DNA of 6,077 bases from Planctomycetota bacterium. Lineage in GTDB: Bacteria; Planctomycetota; Phycisphaerae; Sedimentisphaerales; Anaerohalosphaeraceae. Shown piece by piece: positions 1 to 5,400 of the stretch. How positions within the stretch are numbered: the stretch's first letter is position 1; each line of letters opens with the position of its first letter. A program made the position numbers and the translations under genes. The stretch is from contig JAAYQH010000492.1 of NCBI GenBank assembly GCA_012519365.1, positions 1 through 6,077 of the forward strand. The letters are read 5' to 3'. The notes beneath the pieces were generated by a model. That model had not been told where the DNA came from and searched no databases. It was given only the letters and a program-made list of their open reading frames with translations.

Positions 1-56
1 ACACTCGGGGCAGCCAATAACGCCAGCGCCACAAAGAACAGCATTGTCTTTTTCAT
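1..56 (-). CDS. Start of an exported protein gene (signal peptide only, runs off window)
   Basis: Reading the minus strand from the ATG at 56-54 gives MKKTMLFFVALALLAAPS before the window ends. This is a classic bacterial Sec signal peptide: two lysines, a hydrophobic core of about 13 residues, and a small-residue region where cleavage would be expected just beyond the visible part. The start is supported by a GGGAG ribosome binding site at 67-63, six bases upstream, and by a strong upstream promoter. Only 18 codons are visible, so the mature protein, and therefore its function, cannot be called. It would be exported across the inner membrane. The gene is separated from the upstream esterase gene by a terminator and has its own promoter and a long structured leader, so it is an independently controlled unit. 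The short length limits confidence, but start, ribosome site and signal peptide all agree. Confidence 0.8.
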   Translation of the reverse strand, partial: MKKTMLFFVALALLAAPS

Positions 57-61
57 CACGT

Positions 62-67
62 TCTCCC
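62..67 (-). promoter_or_regulatory. Ribosome binding site of the exported-protein gene
   Basis: The minus strand reads GGGAGA at 67-62. The GGGAG core ends six bases before the ATG at 56, which is good Shine-Dalgarno spacing. It fixes the start of the partial gene. The GGAGA part is complementary to UCUCC at 184-180 in the leader, which matters for a possible RNA switch. Confidence 0.75.
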
Positions 68-91
68 ATTCTAAAATAATGTATCAGTTGA

Positions 92-115
92 GACATCGAG
101 CCCGACATCGAGCCC
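92..115 (-). repeat. Perfect 12-bp tandem repeat, two copies
   Basis: The plus strand reads GACATCGAGCCC at 92-103 and again at 104-115, with the next base still matching. On the minus strand this is GGGCTCGATGTC twice. It lies in the leader between the structured part and the ribosome binding site. It may be a simple duplication by replication slippage or a paired protein or RNA binding site. Confidence 0.8.
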
Positions 116-138
116 GAATTGTTCAATGGTAACCCTCT

Positions 139-175
139 TTATGGGCATATCAGATGGATAAACCATCCCCCATAA
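139..175 (-). other. Leader hairpin downstream of the four-way junction
   Basis: On the minus strand UUAUGGG (175-169) pairs with CCCAUAA (145-139), 7 bp, and within it GAUGG (167-163) pairs with CCAUC (157-153) around a 5-nt loop. The two helices are separated by an asymmetric internal loop, one base on the 5' side and about seven on the 3' side. It starts three bases after the four-way junction closes. There is no U-run after it, so it is not a terminator. It may be a second element of the same regulatory leader. Confidence 0.4.
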
Positions 176-245
176 CTGTGGAGAGACATTGCGCACAGAC
201 AGGCGCGCAGACGGAAAGCTCCTTTTTCCGGTGATGACTTTTCAC
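150..245 (-). CDS. Possible 31-residue leader peptide (upstream ORF)
   Basis: A GTG at 245-243 opens a frame that ends at TGA 152-150 and would encode 31 residues. It is preceded by GGAGAG at 258-253 with a 7-base spacer, a good ribosome site. The product is basic at its N-terminus (KSHHRKKE) and has three closely spaced cysteines (VCAPVCAQCL) in the middle. It overlaps almost the whole structured part of the leader, and its ribosome site lies in the 5' arm of stem P1, so translation would unfold that RNA. A frame of this length arises easily by chance, and the same bases are well explained as RNA structure. I rate it as a competing explanation rather than an established gene. Confidence 0.18.
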   Translation of the reverse strand: MKSHHRKKELSVCAPVCAQCLSTVMGDGLSI

Positions 246-259
246 ACCACTACTCTCCA
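179..259 (-). ncRNA. Candidate structured cis-regulatory RNA (four-way junction), class unknown
   Basis: On the minus strand a closing stem P1 pairs UGGAGAG (259-253) with CUCUCCA (185-179), 7 bp. Inside it are three hairpins. P2 is GUGGUG (250-245) with CAUCAC (236-231), 8-nt loop, one G-U pair; an alternative register pairs GGUG plus UGA with UCA plus CACC around one bulged U and an AAAG loop. P3 is CGGAAA (230-225) with UUUCCG (217-212), 7-nt loop AAGGAGC. P4 is UGCGC (209-205) with GCGCA (194-190), 10-nt loop. P2 and P3 abut without spacer, so they could stack. The fold begins about two bases after the inferred transcription start, as leader RNAs often do. The pairing is seen directly; that it functions is inference. 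I do not recognise a riboswitch family. The cloverleaf outline is not a tRNA. Confidence 0.45.
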
Positions 260-267
260 AAGAAAGC

Positions 268-296
268 ACTATAGCAAAAACTAAACAGCCTGTCAA
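268..296 (-). promoter_or_regulatory. Strong sigma70-type promoter (TTGACA-17-TATAGT, extended -10)
   Basis: On the minus strand a perfect -35 box TTGACA (296-291) is followed after exactly 17 bases by TATAGT (273-268), five of six matches to the consensus. TGC directly precedes the -10 box, giving an extended -10 (TGn). The region is AT-rich compared with the flanking genes. It lies after the esterase terminator and reads toward the exported-protein gene at 56-1, with an expected start near 261. This is the best promoter in the window. Confidence 0.8.
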
Positions 297-304
297 GCGA
301 TCGC
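297..304. other. GCGATCGC palindrome abutting the -35 box
   Basis: The octamer GCGATCGC, a perfect palindrome, lies immediately upstream of the -35 hexamer on the minus strand. The same octamer is known as HIP1 in cyanobacteria, where it is highly repeated. Here one copy is seen next to a promoter. It could be a regulator or methylation site, or chance. Confidence 0.3.
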
Positions 305-339
305 GGCTTTATTATTCAAAAGCCCGATAACACCCCAAT

Positions 340-368
340 AAAAAAGCCCGAAACAATGTTTCGGGCTT
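340..368 (-). terminator. Intrinsic terminator of the esterase gene
   Basis: A perfect 11-bp stem (AAGCCCGAAAC at 344-354 with GTTTCGGGCTT at 358-368 on the plus strand) closes a 3-base loop. Read on the minus strand, the hairpin is followed by an uninterrupted run of T from 345 to 340, then ATT. It begins 24 bases after the esterase stop codon. On the plus strand no T-run follows the hairpin, so it acts in the minus direction only. It separates the esterase transcript from the next promoter at 296. Confidence 0.93.
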
Positions 369-391
369 CACGTCTGTCGTTTATTTTTGGA

Positions 392-2365
392 TTATTCTAT
401 CGGCCAATTATCCGTTCGGAACGAGGAAGCAGGCAGCCCCTCGGCGTTGAACAGGTTCGGCTGGGCCCAGTTGCGAAAGGCGTATCGCACCGCAACGGGG
501 TTGGGAACCTGCGGGCTGGAGACCAGCACGGCATTGTCGCTTTGGATCTCCGCATTGGCCGGGACGAACTTGCGGTCAATGCCGGCGATTTCAAAATCCG
601 TCAACGGCCCGCCGCGTGCAACCAGCCCCGACCCGACATAATCAAAGGAGATGCGAATCGCCTCGCCCTGCACCTTCATCGCCCGATACAGCGGCCCGGA
701 ATAAACGATGTCGTCCATGCCGTAGGTACAGGCCAGAGCCCACAGACTCAGCCGCTTGCCGACATCGCGTTTGTTTTTCGGGTGAATATCGTTCTCTTCG
801 CCGATATCCATCGTCACTGCCATGCCGACATTGGGCACCGCCTTAAGCGTCAGCAGCTGGGCCTCACGCAGCAGGGCCGAGCCGATCGCCTGGCTGTTGC
901 CGTAGCTGTAGGGGGCGATCTGAACATAATAAAACGGAAAATCGCCCTGTTTCCAGTGGGCTCGCCAATCCCGAATCATCGCCGGAAACAGCGTGCGATA
1001 TTGGATCGCCCGGTCGCAGTTCGATTCGCCCTGATACCAGATGGCCCCGGCAATGCGAAACGGAATCAGCGGATTCAGCATGCCGTTAAACAATACGCTT
1101 GGTGTATTTGGATTGATGGCATCCTCCGGCGACGGAGGCGGAGGCGGCACAGCCCCGACGTGACTGACCTTGTATTTCCACGTGCGGGCCACCGTCGCGC
1201 AGGTCTTGACATCAGCCCCGGGCGGACCGATCCGCATATCATCTTCTTTTCCGCAAAAGCCGCCTTCGCCGTGCAGATCAATAACCCGTACCGCGATCAC
1301 GTTCGGCCCGACGCGCAGCACCTCCGCGGGCAGCCGATACGTCCGCGGCTTATACCAGGTGGTGCTGGTTGCGATCCGCACGCCGTTGACCCAAACCGTG
1401 TCGATATCATCGATCGGTCCCAGATGCAGCTCCAGATCGTTCCGCGCCCACGACGGCGGCAGATTGGTCACCCGACGAAACCACACCACCCCGTCGATGT
1501 CTTCCAGCTCCGTACCCGTCCAAGGCGTCGGCTGGTCCATTGCCTTCCAGTCACTGTCATCATAAAGAGGGTGCTGGAAGTTCTCTTTCGTGCCGGGGTC
1601 AATCTCGGTCAGGGAATTTTCCCATTCGGCCAGTTTCTGCTGATAGTCTTTTCTGGCAGCCTCAAGATAGGCATCAGGGTTCTCCAGACGATCCAGCGCC
1701 TCATCAAAGCCGCCATGCGCCCGCAAGGCCTTGGCACTGGTCCAGGCCTCGGCCGGCGTGCCGCCCCAACTGGTGTTGATCAGCCCGATCGGCACATCGA
1801 GTTTCTGGTGCAGTTCCCGACCGAAGTAAAACGCCACTGCCGAGAAGTCGCGTGCCGTCTGGGGTGTGCAGACCTGCCACTGTCCCGAGCAATCGGCCTT
1901 GGGCTTTTCGGCAAATTCCTGCTTGACAGTAAACAGGCGAATATTCGGAAAATCGGCGGTGTCCACGGCATGTCGAGCCTCCTCGGTGTTCATTCGGCTA
2001 AACATCCATTCCATATTCGACTGGCCCGAACAGACCCAGACCTCACCGATAAGGACGTCTTTCAAGACGATTTCATTATCACCTTTGACCGTCAGCGTAT
2101 GCGGCCCGCCGGCGCGGGGTGTTTTCAGGCGAACCTTCCAGCGGCCGTCCTCCGCGGCGACCGTCGAGGCACCGCCGAACCTCTGCCAGGAACCTTTGAC
2201 CTTAATCCGCTCGCCGGGCTCGGCCCACCCCCAGACCGTCACGTTGCTTCGCTGCTGGAGCACCATTTGGTCAGAAAATACCGCCGGCAGCCGCACAGCC
2301 GCCCTAACCGGAGAAATCAAACAACACACCGCCGCTGCCGTCCACATCCATCCTGTTGCTCTCAT
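392..2365 (-). CDS. Secreted sialate O-acetylesterase-like SGNH carbohydrate esterase
   Basis: The 657-residue product fits the sialate O-acetylesterase family, SGNH-fold enzymes that remove O-acetyl groups from sugars. Residues 1-22 form a signal peptide with a likely cut after VRA. An N-terminal beta domain begins RLPAVFSDQMVLQ. The first catalytic block GQSNMEW (114-120) carries the nucleophile Ser116. WYQGESN (443-449) is the second block, and D-I-H-P with His528 (526-529), followed by NK and GKRL, is the third. All expected catalytic residues are present. A galactose-binding-like beta-sandwich is inserted at about 265-395, as in many relatives, followed by a PPPPPSP linker (407-413). I chose the ATG at 2365 over the GTG at 2443 because it has AAGGAG seven bases upstream, begins the signal peptide, and lies downstream of the likely promoter. 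In a planctomycete the substrate is more likely an acetylated plant or algal polysaccharide than sialic acid. The gene ends in a strong terminator. Confidence 0.93.
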   Translation of the reverse strand: MRATGWMWTAAAVCCLISPVRAAVRLPAVFSDQMVLQQRSNVTVWGWAEPGERIKVKGSWQRFGGASTVAAEDGRWKVRLKTPRAGGPHTLTVKGDNEIVLKDVLIGEVWVCSGQSNMEWMFSRMNTEEARHAVDTADFPNIRLFTVKQEFAEKPKADCSGQWQVCTPQTARDFSAVAFYFGRELHQKLDVPIGLINTSWGGTPAEAWTSAKALRAHGGFDEALDRLENPDAYLEAARKDYQQKLAEWENSLTEIDPGTKENFQHPLYDDSDWKAMDQPTPWTGTELEDIDGVVWFRRVTNLPPSWARNDLELHLGPIDDIDTVWVNGVRIATSTTWYKPRTYRLPAEVLRVGPNVIAVRVIDLHGEGGFCGKEDDMRIGPPGADVKTCATVARTWKYKVSHVGAVPPPPPSPEDAINPNTPSVLFNGMLNPLIPFRIAGAIWYQGESNCDRAIQYRTLFPAMIRDWRAHWKQGDFPFYYVQIAPYSYGNSQAIGSALLREAQLLTLKAVPNVGMAVTMDIGEENDIHPKNKRDVGKRLSLWALACTYGMDDIVYSGPLYRAMKVQGEAIRISFDYVGSGLVARGGPLTDFEIAGIDRKFVPANAEIQSDNAVLVSSPQVPNPVAVRYAFRNWAQPNLFNAEGLPASSFRTDNWPIE

Positions 2366-2372
2366 AGCAGAA

Positions 2373-2378
2373 CTCCTT
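2373..2378 (-). promoter_or_regulatory. Ribosome binding site that sets the esterase start
   Basis: The minus strand reads AAGGAG at 2378-2373, seven bases before ATG 2365-2363. It decides the start in favour of this ATG rather than the in-frame GTG at 2443, which would add 26 residues in front of the signal peptide. Confidence 0.88.
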
Positions 2379-2421
2379 ATACGCCAAATTGTCACTTTCA
2401 GGTTTGAATCGAGACGGTCTG

Positions 2422-2450
2422 ATTGTACCCCTTTGCCGACCACTGAGCAA
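2422..2450 (-). promoter_or_regulatory. Probable promoter of the esterase gene
   Basis: On the minus strand TTGCTC (2450-2445, three of six matches to the -35 consensus) lies 17 bases from TACAAT (2427-2422, five of six matches to the -10). Transcription would start near 2415, leaving a leader of about 50 bases. The -35 box falls in the loop and arm of a small inverted repeat (2439-2455). The match is moderate. Readthrough from the upstream CotH gene is also possible because no terminator is seen in the gap. Confidence 0.45.
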
Positions 2451-2497
2451 GTGGTTTTACATTTTCGAAGCCCTTTTTAAGCGCTCGTTGGCCGGAC

Positions 2498-5400
2498 TTA
2501 TAACACCGGCACGCCGGCGGTGCCCAGCGGGATGCCTTCCACCGCGATATTGTTAAAGGTCACCCGATTGCCCTGATCGGCCGAGCCGTCGGGTGTTAGA
2601 AAACGAAGGCGAATCTTAAAATCAGGGTTGTTGTTCACGGTCTGCAGGAACGAAAAATCAATTTCAAAAAGCCGATACTCATCAGCCAACGCCAACGCCG
2701 CATCGTCCAGCCCCGCCGTTTGCCAGACCGGCTGGCCGGCGGCGACGGAATAGTCAACACGCACCCTTTCTGCGGCCCCCTCATCCATGGCCGCAAAACT
2801 AAACACCACGTTCTGAAAGCCCGTTGAGGGCACGTGAAAAATCATCGCATTCTCCGCACCGTCCACACAGAACGGCTGTCGAATTTGCAGCCCTCGCATC
2901 CATTCGGCGTCGTAGGGCTTGTTGGCGTTACCTTCCGGCCGGTAGTTCAGCGGCGTAGGCTCATTCCGGCGTTCCATCGAGGCTTTCCGCCAATTTTCAT
3001 GGCCCGGGTAAAACGGATACCCTGCCAGGGCGGATTGAAACTCCAGCACCCCCTGCCCGGCGGCGTTGTACCCGGCCGGCAGACTTTTCAACGGCGTATT
3101 GTTGGGCAGTGCGTCCGTAAAGACCCAAAAATACATCAGCGACAGCGGCCCCGGCGTGAACGTCGCCTCGTTCAGAGCGCTCCAAACGCCGTTTCTCCAA
3201 ATACGCGACGTGATCCGTAAAGGTTCCGTGATGTGAATCGGCGTCGTATAAATGGCAGCCAAAGAATTGGCACCGCCGCCGGGCCGCCGCGGATCGGAGC
3301 CGTCGGTTGTATAATAGATTGTACCCGAGGCGTTTGGATTCAGCAGCGTCAGGGCGTCACCAACGGAGACTTCGCCGCCATGCTGATACACGCCGTTAAT
3401 ATAGAATACCGGCGCCTCGGTCGTCGGATACAGCCCGGCGTTTTTGAATTGCTCAATGACCACGCCGGTTCGAACGGGAAAATAATCGGTCATCAGCCGC
3501 TGCTGTTCAGCCAGCCAATGCACGTCCCGTGTATAAAGTTCCGCCGGTCCGCGAACATGGATATCCCGACCGTAATTGCCCCATCGCGCCGATTCGGCAA
3601 TCACGGCCGTATCGATCTGTGCGGCACAAGCCAGCCATCGCTCAACACACGCCTGCGGCGTCAACACGCCGTCGTTAAACAGCCACCGATGCGCATGGTC
3701 GGCAAACTGCATACGAAATTCAGGATTTTCACGAAGCTTTGCATAAAATCGGGCCGGGCTGTTGTGGTGATTGACGCCGGTCACATTATGGCCAATCGGG
3801 TCTTCGAGGGTACGTTCGGTATCCCAGCAGAAAAATCGAAAACCGTATCCCTCCTCACGCTTGGCCGTCGCCCGCCAGTTGTTGGCACCCCAGTCCTGAT
3901 TGCCTCCATAAAAATTGATAATCATATAATCGATCAAATTGGGAATATCGACATACGCCGACAGCGCCGCGTAGCCTGCGCTGTCGCTGACGCCGGCTTC
4001 GGCAATCGCCTGGGCCTGAGCCCACCGTGTCGCGTCGCCGTCAATAACAACCGCTCCGTGTTTCAGCGCATCCCATTCGGATTTGTCTCCGCCGAAATAC
4101 GACGCCGAAAATGACGCATCCGGCCGTTCGCAAAGGGTATACAACCCCCAGTACAGACCGTTCAGATAAAGATGCACAAATCGCCCGTGCGGCGAGATCT
4201 GCCCCATTGCCAGCTGGGTATCGCGTGCCCATTGATCCCGCAGATATTGCGTCAGGGGCCGTTGGGCCGGATCCCAATGATACCAGGAATTGTTATAGTT
4301 GGCGCGCAGCACAAGCGTATCGAAGGACGCCGCGGCCTGGGTCCCAAAAAGCGGATAGTCCAATTTGCCCGCGCCATAAGTCCGCTTAAACAACAGCCGG
4401 AAAGAATGTTTTGGAGAATTGGCCGGCTGCCGACTGGCACCGCCCTGAATACGTAGGCCGCAATCAATCTGAAAGCCCGCTTCATCGCCTGCAGGGTCAA
4501 AAAACTCCACCGACACCGGCCGTTCCCACAAAACCGTTCGCTGGATGGGATTGGTATAGATTCCCGTATCCGCATCGAACAAATGCTTTTTGTCAGTAAC
4601 AAGGGACACCACCGGCAACGCTGACAATGCCGGCTCCATACGGTCGGCATAGGTCGGATCGGCGTACACTTCCGGCGTCATTGTGTAATGAGCCGGATAG
4701 CCGCTCCAGGACATCGGGTAATCGTCCGGCGCCGACTGGAACGGCACCTCCGAAAGGATCAGATAGGTTTGTGTCTCCACGGCAGCCGGATACCAGCCGG
4801 CCTTAAACGCCGCCGCCCGAAGACAGGTCGTGCCGGTAATCGCCAACGGCCCTGTATAAACCGCACTGGACGGCGTCGGCGTGGACCCATCGGTCGTGTA
4901 GTGCACGCTTGCCCCTTGCGTTGCGCAGCTTATCGTCACCTCAAACGGCGCCTCATAAACTCCCCGCATAGGGGAAAACGTCACGTCGGCGACAATCCCC
5001 TCGTACGTGTGCACACTATTGGGCAATCCCGGGGTCGCCTCGGCAAAAAACACTTCCCGCATGTCCGACAGACCATAGGACATATCCTGCACCTGCGGCG
5101 GGAACTGCGGCGCATAGGCACTGACAACCGTTTGCCCGTCCGGCGCAACCAGGGCCAGATACTCGCCTTCTTTGCTCAACGCAAAATTGGTATGCAAAAA
5201 CCCCTTGCCGTCGATGTAGGGATAAAGGGCCTCATCTGTGGCCGAGGCAAAGAGAAGATAATAGTCATAGGGGTCAATGACGACGCCGGCGGGAAATTGC
5301 CATTGCGTCAGGTCATCGGCCTTGTCGGTCAGGTACCACCCTCCCAGATCGATGGAGACAGAGGTCATATTATACAATTCAATCCAGTCGGACGCCTGCC

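Larger units (their letters stand above)
57..261 (-). promoter_or_regulatory. Long 5' untranslated leader of the exported-protein gene
   Basis: The predicted transcription start lies about seven bases after the -10 box, near 261, while the start codon is at 56. This leaves about 205 nt of leader, far longer than an ordinary bacterial 5' UTR. From 5' to 3' on the minus strand it holds a four-way junction fold (259-179), a two-part hairpin only three bases later (175-139), a mostly unstructured stretch with two copies of a 12-bp repeat (115-92), and the ribosome binding site. No terminator-like hairpin with a U-tract is visible inside it, so any control would more likely act on translation or RNA stability than on transcription termination. 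The transcription start is inferred, not measured. Confidence 0.55.
2366..2497. other. Intergenic gap between the CotH and esterase genes
   Basis: This 132-base stretch holds the probable esterase promoter (2450-2422), its ribosome site (2378-2373) and a 6-bp inverted repeat (2439-2444 with 2450-2455). On the minus strand no hairpin followed by a T-run is seen after the CotH stop, so transcription may continue into the esterase gene. No additional gene is evident. Confidence 0.7.

Noticed and set aside
139..189. ATG-started 16-codon frame in the leader
   Set aside because: No Shine-Dalgarno sequence precedes the ATG at 189-187, and the bases are accounted for by the leader hairpins.
179..259. 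tRNA-like cloverleaf (7-bp acceptor-like stem, 2-base linker, 7-base loop in the second arm)
   Set aside because: The 7-base loop AAGGAGC lacks U at position 33, the third arm has no TTC loop, four bases separate that arm from the acceptor-like stem, and there is no CCA or discriminator context. The resemblance is only in outline.
356..2407. Long plus-strand open frame (683 codons) opposite the esterase gene
   Set aside because: It is the antisense shadow of the esterase: it starts inside the terminator hairpin, has no ribosome site, and its translation is rich in Arg, His and Pro without any recognisable domain. The minus-strand frame has complete catalytic motifs and a signal peptide.
2366..2443. 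Esterase starting at the GTG at 2443 (26 extra residues)
   Set aside because: The extension is hydrophilic, would precede a well-formed signal peptide, and overlaps the -10 box; the internal ATG at 2365 has a strong ribosome site.
2439..2455. Hairpin ACCACT/AGTGGT as a terminator for the CotH gene
   Set aside because: On the minus strand the hairpin is followed by CGGCAAAGGGG, not a T-run. The T-run is on the plus strand, where no gene ends. The stem is only 6 bp and overlaps the likely -35 box.
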